Assembly: GCF_025717535.1 (NCBI RefSeq)
Contig: NZ_JAJIRO010000004.1
Coordinates: 620,001-684,000, forward strand
Source: Paucibacter sp. Y2R2-4
GTDB lineage: Bacteria; Pseudomonadota; Gammaproteobacteria; Burkholderiales; Burkholderiaceae_C
DNA: 64,000 bases
Reading direction: 5' to 3'
Made by a program: the position numbers and the translations under genes
Notes under the pieces: generated by a model
Seen by the model: the letters and a program-made list of their open reading frames with translations, nothing else
The model's database searches: none
Told to the model about the DNA's origin: nothing
Part shown: positions 1 to 9,316 of the stretch, piece by piece
Layout of the letters: the number at the start of each line of letters is the position of its first letter
Position numbering within the stretch: position 1 is the stretch's first letter

Positions 1-328
1 CACACTTGGGGTTATTACTGCGTTCGTGCACCGACTAGGGGATGTTTGCTTGCACTCACATCGCAAAATTCTCATAAGCTTATATGACTGGCTCATATTG
101 GTATGCATTTGAAAAAAGGCGCGCAGATGCATCATTTCGGGTCTTTTTGCTACACGCCGTTCGGACCAAGTGTTGGATTTTTGCAAACTTCTGTGGCTTG
201 TCTTGCCAGGCAGACCCAGCCCAGCGAAACAAAAAGTCACTTTGGTTCATGAAGGAGAGATGAAAAGCGCGACCCGCATCGACTATCTTGTGCTTTGACA
301 AAAACCCGCGCAGGGAACAATTCCCGCC
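1..328. other. Intergenic, no gene identified
   Basis: This stretch is clearly richer in A and T than the rest of the window and no reading frame in it has the codon character of the neighbouring genes. A 73-codon frame on the minus strand (80-301) is not convincing. A TTGACA hexamer at 295-300 lies just upstream of the first gene and could be part of its promoter, but I see no well-spaced -10 partner. A 12-codon frame at 260-298 follows AAGGAG at 252-257 but the spacing is very short. Confidence 0.4.
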
Positions 329-1762
329 ATGATTACCGCAACACGCTGGCTGAGCTCACAGCTGTACCGACCTGCCCGGCGCTCGCTGGGTGGCCAGAGT
401 TTGCTGCTCGCCTTCCTTCTGGCCTTGAGCGCTTGCGGTGGCGGCGGTGGAAGCGCCAGTAGCCCGGCGGCCAGCACACCAACGCCCAACCCCACACCTG
501 TGGGCAGCGCCACCAGCACTTTTGGTTTGAGTCTGCCCCGCGCGGGTCTGAGCGCACAAGATCTGGGCATCATCGTCGCAGAAGGCGACGCGCTGTCAGA
601 GGCAATGGCCGCCTACTACCAAGCCGCCCGCGGCGTACCAGCAGCCAACATCATTCGCGTCAAGCTCAACACCAGCGCCGAGACCATTGCAGCCAGCGAT
701 TTCACGGCCCTGAAGGCCGAGGTCGACGCCAAGCTGCCGGCCGGCGTGCAGGCCACTTTGCTGACCTGGGCTTCACCGGCCCGCGTGGTCGGCAGCTGCA
801 CCATGAGCATCACCAGCGCCCTTGCCTTTGGCTATGACGCCAAGTACTGCGGTGGCTGTTCCGGCACCAGCCCTTCGCCCTATTACGACACCGAGTCGAA
901 CAAACCTTGGACCGATCACAAATTCCGCCCCTCCATGATGTTGGGCGCGCGTACCCTTGAGGCCGCCCGCAGCTTGATCGACCGCGGTGTACGCGCCGAT
1001 GCCAGCCAACCCAGTGGCAGCGGCTATTTGCTGCGCACCAGCGATGCCGCCCGCAGCGTCCGTTACGGCGACTACACCGGCCTACCCGCCAACTGGGCCG
1101 GACGCCTGCAACTGAGCTACATCGACAACTCGGCCGGTGCCGCCAGTGATGCCATCGTCGGCAAGACCGATGTGCTGTTCTATTTCACCGGCAAGGCCGT
1201 GGTGCCGAGCTTGAGCAGCAACAGCTTTTTGCCAGGCGCCGTCGCCGACCACCTGACTTCCTTCGCGGGTGTGCTGCCCTCGGGTTGGGGACAGATGCCT
1301 GCCACCGATTGGCTGGACGCAGGTGCGACTGCGAGTTATGGCACCGTCGAAGAGCCCTGCAACTATCTGCAGAAGTTCTCGCAAGCCAGCGTCTTGATCG
1401 AGCACTACTACCGCGGCGACACCGTTCTTGAGGCCTATTGGAAATCGGTGCAATGGCCCGGCCAGGGTCTGTTTGTCGGCGAGCCGCTGGCCCAGCCCTT
1501 CAAAGACAACGCCAGCTTCACGCTGGAAGGCAGCCAATACCTGATCAAGACCCGCGCCTTGCGCCCCAACAGCAACTACTCGCTGGAGTTCCGCACTGGC
1601 CCCACGGCCACTTGGACCAGCCTGGCCAACTTCCAAATCAAACGGGCCGAGCTGCAAACCCTCAGCGCGCCCTTGCCGCCAGCCACCGCCACCCAGTTGC
1701 GCTGGCGCGGCCCCTGCCCGAACAACAACAGCCTGCAATGCACGCTCAGCGAAAGCCCTTGA
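329..1762 (+). CDS. TIGR03790 family lipoprotein (exosortase-associated, function unknown)
   Basis: A 477-residue exported protein. The N-terminus has a basic region, a hydrophobic stretch and a lipobox LSAC with the candidate lipidated cysteine at residue 36, followed by a Gly/Ser/Pro linker to about residue 62. The body contains the segment VPAANIIRVKL and a cysteine-rich patch near YCGGCSG, both of which I associate with the TIGR03790 family. That family has no known biochemical function; it is known for occurring in genomes that carry exosortase/PEP-CTERM sorting, which agrees with the two PEP-CTERM genes near 40-44 kb. The next gene starts 62 bp downstream on the same strand. The family assignment is from memory of the motif pattern, not from a search. 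Confidence 0.75.
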   Translation: MITATRWLSSQLYRPARRSLGGQSLLLAFLLALSACGGGGGSASSPAASTPTPNPTPVGSATSTFGLSLPRAGLSAQDLGIIVAEGDALSEAMAAYYQAARGVPAANIIRVKLNTSAETIAASDFTALKAEVDAKLPAGVQATLLTWASPARVVGSCTMSITSALAFGYDAKYCGGCSGTSPSPYYDTESNKPWTDHKFRPSMMLGARTLEAARSLIDRGVRADASQPSGSGYLLRTSDAARSVRYGDYTGLPANWAGRLQLSYIDNSAGAASDAIVGKTDVLFYFTGKAVVPSLSSNSFLPGAVADHLTSFAGVLPSGWGQMPATDWLDAGATASYGTVEEPCNYLQKFSQASVLIEHYYRGDTVLEAYWKSVQWPGQGLFVGEPLAQPFKDNASFTLEGSQYLIKTRALRPNSNYSLEFRTGPTATWTSLANFQIKRAELQTLSAPLPPATATQLRWRGPCPNNNSLQCTLSESP

Positions 1763-1824
1763 AACCGGCGCCAGACTGAAAGCGGCGCGCCCTGGCAAAA
1801 TGCAAGCCCCTCCAGGCGCCGCTC

Positions 1825-3738
1825 ATGTCCCCCCAAACTCCCGCTTTCCGCGTGCTGTCCGTCATCCCGCCGATGACCCAGCTGAACACGCCCTACCCGT
1901 CCACGGCCTATATCACCGGTTTTTTGCGCTCACGCGGGGTGGACGCGGTGCAAGAAGACCTGGCCCTGGCCCTGATGCTGCGCCTGTTCAGCCGCGAGGG
2001 CCTACAAGCCCTGCATGCCCGCATCGAAGCCCAAGCCCCCCAACAACGCTCGGCCCAGGTGCAGAACTTCGAGGCCTTGTACGAGCGCTATTTGGCCACC
2101 ATCAAGCCCGTCATCACCTTTTTGCAGGGCGGCGATTCGACGCTGGCGCAGCGCATCTGCGGCCGCAACTTCCTGCCTGAGGGCAAGCGCTTTGAGTCGC
2201 TCGATGTCTATATCGACGAAGACGGCGGCGATCCGCTGGCCTGGGCCTTTGGCGCGCTGGGTCTGCAAGATCGGGCCCGCCACCTCGCCACGCTGTACCT
2301 GAACGATTTGGCCGATGTGCTGCGCGATGCGGTCGACCCGCGCTTCGAGTTCGTGCGCTATGCCGAGTCTTTGTCCACCAGCCAGCCGACTTTTGAGCCG
2401 CTGGCCGAGGCACTGGCAGCGCCGCTGAACCTGGTCGATGAAACCCTGCGCGAGCTGACTTTGGCGGCGGTCGCCAAGCATCAGCCGCAGCTCTTGCTGG
2501 TGTCGGTGCCCTTCCCCGGTGCCGTCTACGCCGCCTTCCGTATCGCTCAGGCGGTCAAAGCGGCCCACCCTGATATCGTCATCGCCCTGGGCGGCGGCTT
2601 CGTCAACACCGAGTTGCGCGAGCTCAGCGAGCCGCGCGTGTTTGACTACTTCGACTACCTGACCCTGGACGCCGGCGAGCGCCCGCTCTTGGCCTTGCTG
2701 GAACACATGCAGGGCAAGCGCTCACGCCAGCGCCTGGTGCGCAGCTTTGTGCGCGAAGAAGGCCAGGTGCGTTACATCAACTTCGTCGAGCCCGACATTG
2801 CCTTTGCCGAAGTAGGCACGCCCACCTGGGACGGCCTGCCGCTGGACCGCTACCTGTCGTTGCTGGACATGCTGAACCCGATGAACCGGCTTTGGTCGGA
2901 CGGGCGCTGGAACAAGCTGACCGTAGCGCATGGCTGTTACTGGAAGAAGTGCAGCTTTTGCGATGTCTCGCTGGACTACATCTCTCGCTACGAAGGCGCC
3001 TCCGCCGCCACGCTGGTGGACCGCATCGAAGCCATCGTGGCCGAAACCGGCCAGACCGGTTTTCATTTCGTCGACGAAGCCGCCCCGCCCAAAGCCTTGA
3101 AGGCCCTGGCCGCCGAGTTGCAAGCGCGCCAAACCAGCATCAGCTGGTGGGGCAATATCCGCTTCGAAAAGTCCTTCAGCCCCGAGCTTTGCCAGCAGCT
3201 GGCGGACAGCGGCTGCATCGCCATCTCCGGCGGCTTGGAAGTTGCCTCCGATCGTTTGCTGAATCTGATGAAGAAGGGCGTCTCAGTCGAGCAGGTGGCT
3301 CGCGTCACCAAGGCCTTCACCGACTCAGGCATTCTGGTGCATGCCTACTTGATGTATGGCTTCCCGACCCAAACGGTGCAAGACACCGTCGATGCGCTCG
3401 AATATGTACGCCAGTTGTTCGAGCAGGGCTGCATCCAGAGCGGCTTTTTCCACCGCTTCGCCTGCACCGTGCATTCACCGGTGGGACGCGAGCCCGAGGC
3501 CTACGGCGTGACGCTACGGCCGCTGCCACCGGTCAGCTTTGCCAAGAACGATGTCGGTTTCATCGACCCGACCGGGGTGGATCATGACCGGCTCGGCCTG
3601 GCCCTGAAGAAGGCCATCTACAACTACATGCACGGCATCGGCCTGGAAGAAGACGTGCGCACTTGGTTCCCCTTCAAAGTGCCCAAGACCACGGTGGCGC
3701 GCCACCGCATTGCGCGAGCCTTGGCCACCCAAGGCTGA
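1825..3738 (+). CDS. B12-binding radical SAM protein
   Basis: 637 residues. The N-terminal half resembles a cobalamin-binding Rossmann domain (VSVPFPGAVYAAFRIAQ, then IALGGGFVNTEL around residues 240-275). The radical SAM core follows, with the cluster-binding cysteines at residues 371, 376 and 379 in the context HGCYWKKCSFCDV. The spacing is therefore CX4CX2C instead of the usual CX3CX2C. Later core elements include FHFVDEAAPP, WWGNIRFEKSF and ISGGLEVASDRLLNLMKKG, typical of the SAM-binding barrel. Such proteins usually do methylations or rearrangements in natural product, lipid or RiPP pathways, but the substrate cannot be told here because no pathway genes flank it. It ends 11 bp before the convergent tapT gene. 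Confidence 0.85.
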   Translation: MSPQTPAFRVLSVIPPMTQLNTPYPSTAYITGFLRSRGVDAVQEDLALALMLRLFSREGLQALHARIEAQAPQQRSAQVQNFEALYERYLATIKPVITFLQGGDSTLAQRICGRNFLPEGKRFESLDVYIDEDGGDPLAWAFGALGLQDRARHLATLYLNDLADVLRDAVDPRFEFVRYAESLSTSQPTFEPLAEALAAPLNLVDETLRELTLAAVAKHQPQLLLVSVPFPGAVYAAFRIAQAVKAAHPDIVIALGGGFVNTELRELSEPRVFDYFDYLTLDAGERPLLALLEHMQGKRSRQRLVRSFVREEGQVRYINFVEPDIAFAEVGTPTWDGLPLDRYLSLLDMLNPMNRLWSDGRWNKLTVAHGCYWKKCSFCDVSLDYISRYEGASAATLVDRIEAIVAETGQTGFHFVDEAAPPKALKALAAELQARQTSISWWGNIRFEKSFSPELCQQLADSGCIAISGGLEVASDRLLNLMKKGVSVEQVARVTKAFTDSGILVHAYLMYGFPTQTVQDTVDALEYVRQLFEQGCIQSGFFHRFACTVHSPVGREPEAYGVTLRPLPPVSFAKNDVGFIDPTGVDHDRLGLALKKAIYNYMHGIGLEEDVRTWFPFKVPKTTVARHRIARALATQG

Positions 3739-3749
3739 GGCTGAAACGC

Positions 3750-4424
3750 TCAGCAGGCCGCAGATTTCAGTGCTTGCTGAGCCACAAAGCCCTCGAAGCC
3801 GGTGAGCAGTTCATCCAACTGCGGGGAGGGTCCTTCTACCTGCTGCAAGGCCATCACGGCCGCTTCAAGCGTGGACAGCTGACCCGGCAACTGCGCTTTG
3901 CGAATGGCGTAGCGCGAGGGCGCCGTCGGGCTGAGCGAGAGGCGCGGCAGCTGCCGCAACAAGGGGTTCAGATGCAGCATCTTGCGGCTCTTGCGCCAGG
4001 TGGCGTCCAACAGGACCAAACGGGTGCAGAGCAGGCCGCCCGCCTCAGCAGGCGCAAACAAGGCTGGCGCATCATCGGCTTGCGCATCCGGCGGATAGAG
4101 CAAGCAAGTGCCGCCGCCAACCTCCGGCACAGCCAAGAGCCGCGCTAAATGCTCCGGCTCGAACTGTTCGCCCACCCAAACTTGGCAACGATGCAAGGAC
4201 AGTTGCAAAAGCCGCACCGTGCCCTTGCTGTGATGCTGCTCCAGTGGATGCTGGAGCACCAAGAGCTCGACCCGGTTATCGACCGGTCGGACCCAGGCGC
4301 AAATGCAAGCCCTGAGCGGCCTCTGGCATTTCAGACATTGGGCGCGTGTCAGCCCAGCCGCTGTCTTCGCTGTGGTCGTCGCTGCGGTCTTCGTTTCTGA
4401 AGGATTCTTCAAGACGGGGCTCAT
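3750..4424 (-). CDS. tapT: DTW domain protein, tRNA-uridine aminocarboxypropyltransferase
   Basis: 224 residues of the DTW family (YfiP/TapT in E. coli), which transfers the aminocarboxypropyl group of SAM to a tRNA uridine (acp3U47). The sequence has the N-terminal zinc-type cysteines CLKCQRPLRACIC, the LLVLQHPLEQHHSKGT segment, a LLYP turn and the name-giving motif LLDATWRKSRKM, followed by RYAIRKA and STLEA. All family landmarks appear present. The first 25 residues are low complexity (Thr/Ala/Lys) and overlap the upstream gene by 149 bp in another frame. No later ATG exists before the conserved cysteines, so either this start is right or translation begins at a non-ATG codon. Confidence 0.85.
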   Translation of the reverse strand: MSPVLKNPSETKTAATTTAKTAAGLTRAQCLKCQRPLRACICAWVRPVDNRVELLVLQHPLEQHHSKGTVRLLQLSLHRCQVWVGEQFEPEHLARLLAVPEVGGGTCLLYPPDAQADDAPALFAPAEAGGLLCTRLVLLDATWRKSRKMLHLNPLLRQLPRLSLSPTAPSRYAIRKAQLPGQLSTLEAAVMALQQVEGPSPQLDELLTGFEGFVAQQALKSAAC

Positions 4425-4941
4425 GGGCCTGAATCATGGCACGGCTGTTTGCAGGGCGAATCGTCCCGCCGCCCAGCTTGCGATAGTGCGAGGAGGCCAT
4501 GAATGCAGCCAAAGCCACGCCCAGCAACAAGGCCACCGTATTCAGCAGCCCCCACAAGGGTGGCTGATTGGCCGCGAACAACAAGACCGGCAAGGGCATC
4601 TCCACCGAGCTCTGTTGCTCAGACAGTTTGTACACGCCCCAAAGCAGACAAACAAACCAAGCCAGGCCGAGGCCTAAGAAGAACCAGGCCACCGTCGGAC
4701 GGCGCCCACGCTTAGGCGAACGCACGGTCAGATAACTCCACAACAAGGCCAGCCCCAGCAGCAGGCTCGCGATCAAGCCGGCCTCGCCCATCACTGCCTG
4801 CGTGCTGCCACGGCTGACCAGTGCGTGCGGAAACACCTCGGTCGGCAACCTCACTTCGGCCAAAAGCCAAGCCAAGATCCAGGCGGCCAGGTAAAGCAAG
4901 ATGCCAGAACACAAAGCCCAAGCTCGTCGGGTGCTGATCAT
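4276..4941 (-). CDS. Four-helix membrane protein of unknown function
   Basis: 221 residues with four clear hydrophobic segments: around residues 6-27, 52-74, 86-110 and 125-147. The C-terminal 60 residues are hydrophilic and rich in Glu, Asp and Ser. I do not recognise the family. The ATG at 4941 was preferred over an upstream TTG at 4971 because GGAG lies about 12 bases before it. The C-terminal coding region overlaps the start of tapT by 149 bp on the same strand; the acidic tail looks protein-like, so the overlap may be genuine. A role in the membrane is all that can be said. Confidence 0.6.
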   Translation of the reverse strand: MISTRRAWALCSGILLYLAAWILAWLLAEVRLPTEVFPHALVSRGSTQAVMGEAGLIASLLLGLALLWSYLTVRSPKRGRRPTVAWFFLGLGLAWFVCLLWGVYKLSEQQSSVEMPLPVLLFAANQPPLWGLLNTVALLLGVALAAFMASSHYRKLGGGTIRPANSRAMIQAHEPRLEESFRNEDRSDDHSEDSGWADTRPMSEMPEAAQGLHLRLGPTGR

Positions 4942-5102
4942 GATGGGAAGGGGCTCCTGCTGCGTTCGCAAATCGTCGCTGCAATTTTCGCCCCGTCACC
5001 TTGAACTAGGGGGGTGTCGGGACCCCGGTCTCGGGGGGGCAAAACCGCGCCTGAGGCTCCAGGAGCCCACGCATTCAGGGGGTTCGGCGCTTTCGTAGCC
5101 GC

Positions 5103-6359
5103 TCAGGGCCGGAGCGACAAGGCGTCCAGGCGCGACTCGATGTCTCGCATCATCTGCCGGTAAGCAGGCCCGTCGACGCCGCCATAACGCTTCAAGAACT
5201 CGCGCTCACTCAAGAACTCGGGCAAATCAGCGACATTGGGCATGAAGGCCGCTTCCGGCTGGCCTTGGCTCATCAACGCTTGCAAACGCTCTGGCGCCGT
5301 CTCCGCAAACAGACCAAAACGGGTGCCGGCACGATCGGCAGCGATGTCGTTGAAACTGAATCCGCTGCCACCGCGTGAATCCGACAACTCCTTGTAGACG
5401 CCGATTGCATCGGCCAGCGGCCCGCCCCCTTCTAGCGCCAGCGCCGCAGAGACCAAGAAGTGCAGCGCGAAATCGTCGCGACCATTCAAGGTCACTTGCA
5501 ATGGCATAGGCCGAATCCAGTTTTGAGCGGCTGGCATGACCCGCGCCCAGCTCTCGCCGACGGCGTACAACGCCAGGGTCAGCACGGCGGCGCGGTTCTC
5601 CGCCGCGGCCTGGGTGCCTTGGCCCGCACTGCGCTGCTGCGCCAGGGTGAACATCGGAGGCATCAAGGTCGCGAGCGACACCGCTTGCCCCGCCGGCAAA
5701 GTCTGCACCCAGCGTGCCAAATGGTCTTGATAGGCTTGAGCGCGCTGCTGCTCGCCCGCCGGCCAGAGGGAAGAAAGCACCCGCGCCATGCTGTCTTTTT
5801 GCCAGCGATAACGCACATGCATCAGTTCAGCGCTGAAACCGATGTGCTCCACCATGTCCACCGGAAGTTGCAACTCAAAGCTGGCGGGCAAAACCTCCAG
5901 GCCATGCCGCAGGGCTCGATTGGCGAGCCAGGCTGGCAAAGGCAAATGCCCGACCTGCAGCCGCTTGAAGCTTGGCAGGCCCTGACCCTCCGCCAGATCC
6001 GCCTGAACATTGAGCCAGACACTCAGCTGCGGTACGGCCAGACTGGCCTGCACCTGCGCCAGACCGGGGCTCAGTTTCATCTGCAGCGCGCCGCGGCCGT
6101 AAACACGGGCCGCCTGGCCGATCAAGAGATTCAAATCCTTTTCGCTGATGTTCAAAATGCGCTGCTCGCCGCCCTCCAGCTTGCGAGGATCGTTGCGCCG
6201 CGCAAAGTCCTTGGCCTGCTGGACATCGGCCGGCGCCAGCTCAGCCGCCATTGCCACCAAGGGTGCACGCTGCAGGCTCAAGGCCAGGCAGGCGGCCAGC
6301 GCCAGCAGCAGGGCCAAGCCCAGCCCCAGGGTCCAGCGTCCAATCAAAACAAGTCTCAT
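5103..6359 (-). CDS. Membrane-anchored hypothetical protein
   Basis: 418 residues starting MRLVLIGRWTLGLG, with one N-terminal hydrophobic helix (about residues 5-29) that would serve as a signal anchor, then a large soluble domain presumably in the periplasm. The segment RILNISEKDLNLLIG shortly after the helix and the repeated amphipathic pattern that follows suggest a lipid- or membrane-facing beta fold, but I cannot name a family. An in-frame TTG/GTG extension upstream to 6488 would overlap the divergent helicase gene and is unlikely. The start is 53 bp from the divergent helicase start, so the two genes probably have back-to-back promoters in that gap. Confidence 0.65.
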   Translation of the reverse strand: MRLVLIGRWTLGLGLALLLALAACLALSLQRAPLVAMAAELAPADVQQAKDFARRNDPRKLEGGEQRILNISEKDLNLLIGQAARVYGRGALQMKLSPGLAQVQASLAVPQLSVWLNVQADLAEGQGLPSFKRLQVGHLPLPAWLANRALRHGLEVLPASFELQLPVDMVEHIGFSAELMHVRYRWQKDSMARVLSSLWPAGEQQRAQAYQDHLARWVQTLPAGQAVSLATLMPPMFTLAQQRSAGQGTQAAAENRAAVLTLALYAVGESWARVMPAAQNWIRPMPLQVTLNGRDDFALHFLVSAALALEGGGPLADAIGVYKELSDSRGGSGFSFNDIAADRAGTRFGLFAETAPERLQALMSQGQPEAAFMPNVADLPEFLSEREFLKRYGGVDGPAYRQMMRDIESRLDALSLRP

Positions 6360-6412
6360 GCCTCGCAGTCTGCCAGCAAAGCATGACTCGACGCCGCTGA
6401 ACTGACCAGACA

Positions 6413-9271
6413 ATGCGGACCATGTCCGTTGAAACCGCACCGTCAACCCAGCCGCGCATTTGGCCGCCCACCGAGGACGTCTTGTCAAGGCTGTTTGACA
6501 AGCACCGCCTGCAACGCGGCCGCTTGCTGCAGGGCCGCATCCAAGACCTGCAAGCAGACGCCCATGGCGCCAGCGCCCGGGTGCAGGGCAGTGGCGAACA
6601 GCTGTTCGAATTGGCGCTGCAAGGCCTGACCGGCAGTGATGGCCTGCCGCATTACAGCGCGTTGTGCAGTTGCCGCACCCGGCGTTTTTGCGAGCATGCC
6701 GCTGCCGTCATGCTCAAGCTGCAGACCGAGGCCGATGCGCCGCTGCGCGCCCATACCTTGCAGCGCTGGGCCGAGGCCTTGCGCCGCAAGGCCGGGCGCG
6801 AGGAATTGAAGGCGCTGCCTCGCTTGCCCGAGGCCGATGCCGCAAAACTGATGGACCTCTTGCTGGACGACGCCGCGCCGGCGCCCGCAGCTTTACCCGA
6901 AGCCACGCCAGCCCCAGCGCAAAAGGGGGAAGCCTTGCGCTTTCGCCCTCGCTTGACCCTGCGCACTCTGAGCCGGGGCGACGGACTGCTGGGTTTGGCG
7001 CCTGGGGGCAAGTTGGGACCGCGCGGCGATGCCGTCACCATCGCCCTGCTTGACTGGACCTACGCCGATGCCAGCGGCATTTGCTGGACCACCCCGGCTC
7101 CACGCACGCTCCTGAACAGCCGCCCTCCCTTGACGCAGGCGCTGGGCACGCGCCTGCTGGCCCGCGACCTGCCTGCCGAGGCCGAGGCACGCGACCAGCT
7201 CTGGAGCTCGGGCCTCTTGCCGCTGGACCCTGATTTGCTGCAATGGCGAGCCCCTCACTTGGGCGCCGGGCTGGAGCAGCCCTGGACGCTCTTGCAAGAG
7301 GACTTCTTTGCCGAGTTCTGGCTGCAGCGCGTGCCGGAGCTGGAAGCCCAAGGCTGGGCCGTGGTGGCGCAAGCCGGTTTTGCCCACCGTCCGGTGGCGG
7401 CCGAGGCCTGGCGCATCCAGATCCAACGCCTGAGCCTGCCGGCGCGCGAAGGCTCTTGGCTGGTGACCTTGGGGGTGGAGATCGAGGGCGAGTCACTGGA
7501 CTTGGCGCCCATGATTGCCGATCTGCTGCGCCGCGATGGCCGCTGGCTGGACGCGGAGGCCATCGCCGCCATCGACGATGCGGCCATCATCATGCTGCAC
7601 GCACCCGGCGGGCGCCGCATCGAAGCCCCGGCGGCCACGCTCAAGCCCATCGTGGCGGCCATGGTCGATCTGCTCAGCGACCCGAAGCGCCGCGAGGGCC
7701 CGCTGCCGCTGAGTGACTGGGATGTTTGCCGCTTTGATAGTCTGGACACCCGCGCCGGCTGGCAAATCCAGGGCGACGCCGACCTACGCCTGATGGCCCA
7801 GCGCCTGCGCGCCGCCGGCTCACCGCGGGCGCAAGCGCAGCCCGCGGGCCTGGGCCTGACGCTGCGGCCCTATCAGCTGGGTGGTTTGGCTTGGCTGCAA
7901 TACCTGCGCGAGCAGGGCTTGGCCGGCATCTTGGCCGACGATATGGGCCTGGGCAAAACCGCTCAGGCGCTGGCCCATCTGCTGCTGGAGAAACAAGCCG
8001 GCCGGCTCGACCGACCGGCGCTGGCGATCTTGCCCACCTCGCTGCTGTTCAACTGGCAGGCCGAGGCCCAACGCATTGCGCCGGATTTGCGGGTCTTGGT
8101 GCTGCAGGGGCCCGATCGCGCGCAGCATTTTTCGCAACTGGCCCGCTACGACCTGGTGCTGAGCACTTATCCACTGCTGTGGCGCGATGCGGCCGTCTTG
8201 ACGGCACAGCCTTGGCATCTCTTGATCCTGGACGAAGCCCAAACAGTCAAGAACGCCGGCAGCCGCGCTGCCGCCGCGGTGCGCAAGCTGCACGCCCGTC
8301 ATCGCCTCTGCCTGACCGGCACGCCGCTGGAAAACCATCTTGGCGAGCTGTGGGCGCAATTCGACTTTTTGATGCCGGGCTTTTTAGGCGACGCACGCAG
8401 CTTCGCCAGGCTCTGGCGCAAACCGATTGAGGAGAACGGCGAGACGCTGCGCGCCCAGTTGCTGCAGCAGCGGGTGCGGCCCTTCATCCTGCGGCGGCGC
8501 AAGGAGGAGGTGGCGACCGAGTTGCCGGCCCTCAGCACCGTGACGCGACGGGTGCAGCTCTATGGCCAGCAACGCGATCTCTACGAAAGTGTGCGGGTCG
8601 CGGCCGACAAACAGGTACGCCGCGTACTGGAACGACGCGGCTTTGGCGGGGCGCAGGTTTCGGTTTTGGACGCCTTGCTGAAGCTGCGTCAGGTCTGTTG
8701 CGACCCCGGTCTGCTCAAAGGCATGGATCTACCGCCGGAAATGGAACGCGCCAAGCTGGAGCTGTTACGCGAAATGCTGCCCGAACTGCTCGCCGAGGGG
8801 CGGCGGGTGCTGGTGTTTTCGCAGTTCACCGAGATGCTGGGGCTGATCGAGGATGAGTTGCAGCGCCTGGGTCTGCCCTGGCTGACGCTCAGCGGCGCCA
8901 CGCCGGTGGCGGCGCGGGCGGAGATCGTGCGACGCTTCCAAGCGCAGGAACTGCCTTTGATGCTGATCAGCCTGAAGGCGGGTGGGGTGGGCTTGAACCT
9001 GACGGCGGCCGACACGGTGATCCATGTCGACCCCTGGTGGAACCCGGCCGTGGAGGCCCAAGCCAGCGCGCGGGCGCACCGCATCGGCCAGGACAAGCCT
9101 GTGTTTGTCTACAAACTGGTGGTGGCCGGCAGCATCGAGGAACGGATGCTGGAGTTGCAAGCGCGCAAACTGGCGCTGGCGGAAGGAGTTTTGGGCAGTG
9201 ACGCGGCGGATGCCAGCAAGTTCAGCGCACAAGACTTAGATCTGCTCTTGGCGCCGCTGGCAAGCGCTTAG
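6413..9271 (+). CDS. SWIM-SNF2 family ATP-dependent helicase/translocase
   Basis: 952 residues. A SWIM-type zinc motif CxCx5CxH is at residues 85-95 (CSCRTRRFCEH). The middle region is of unknown fold. The SNF2 motor begins near residue 485: TLRPYQLGGLAWLQ, Walker A DDMGLGKT near 509-516, DEAQ near 607-610, then LTGTPLEN and the C-terminal RecA lobe with VFSQFTEML, SLKAGGVGLNL and RAHRIGQ. All helicase motifs are intact. Proteins of this architecture are double-stranded DNA translocases, often linked to transcription or repair; the specific role is unknown. The ATG at 6422 is an equally possible start; neither has a strong Shine-Dalgarno. Confidence 0.9.
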   Translation: MRTMSVETAPSTQPRIWPPTEDVLSRLFDKHRLQRGRLLQGRIQDLQADAHGASARVQGSGEQLFELALQGLTGSDGLPHYSALCSCRTRRFCEHAAAVMLKLQTEADAPLRAHTLQRWAEALRRKAGREELKALPRLPEADAAKLMDLLLDDAAPAPAALPEATPAPAQKGEALRFRPRLTLRTLSRGDGLLGLAPGGKLGPRGDAVTIALLDWTYADASGICWTTPAPRTLLNSRPPLTQALGTRLLARDLPAEAEARDQLWSSGLLPLDPDLLQWRAPHLGAGLEQPWTLLQEDFFAEFWLQRVPELEAQGWAVVAQAGFAHRPVAAEAWRIQIQRLSLPAREGSWLVTLGVEIEGESLDLAPMIADLLRRDGRWLDAEAIAAIDDAAIIMLHAPGGRRIEAPAATLKPIVAAMVDLLSDPKRREGPLPLSDWDVCRFDSLDTRAGWQIQGDADLRLMAQRLRAAGSPRAQAQPAGLGLTLRPYQLGGLAWLQYLREQGLAGILADDMGLGKTAQALAHLLLEKQAGRLDRPALAILPTSLLFNWQAEAQRIAPDLRVLVLQGPDRAQHFSQLARYDLVLSTYPLLWRDAAVLTAQPWHLLILDEAQTVKNAGSRAAAAVRKLHARHRLCLTGTPLENHLGELWAQFDFLMPGFLGDARSFARLWRKPIEENGETLRAQLLQQRVRPFILRRRKEEVATELPALSTVTRRVQLYGQQRDLYESVRVAADKQVRRVLERRGFGGAQVSVLDALLKLRQVCCDPGLLKGMDLPPEMERAKLELLREMLPELLAEGRRVLVFSQFTEMLGLIEDELQRLGLPWLTLSGATPVAARAEIVRRFQAQELPLMLISLKAGGVGLNLTAADTVIHVDPWWNPAVEAQASARAHRIGQDKPVFVYKLVVAGSIEERMLELQARKLALAEGVLGSDAADASKFSAQDLDLLLAPLASA

Positions 9272-9316
9272 CTTGCGGCAGCGGCTCCAAGGATGCACCA
9301 CTAAGGTGCAAAAACA

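Noticed and set aside
260-298. 12-codon frame with AAGGAG in front
   Set aside because: The distance from the ribosome site to the ATG is too short and no context supports it.
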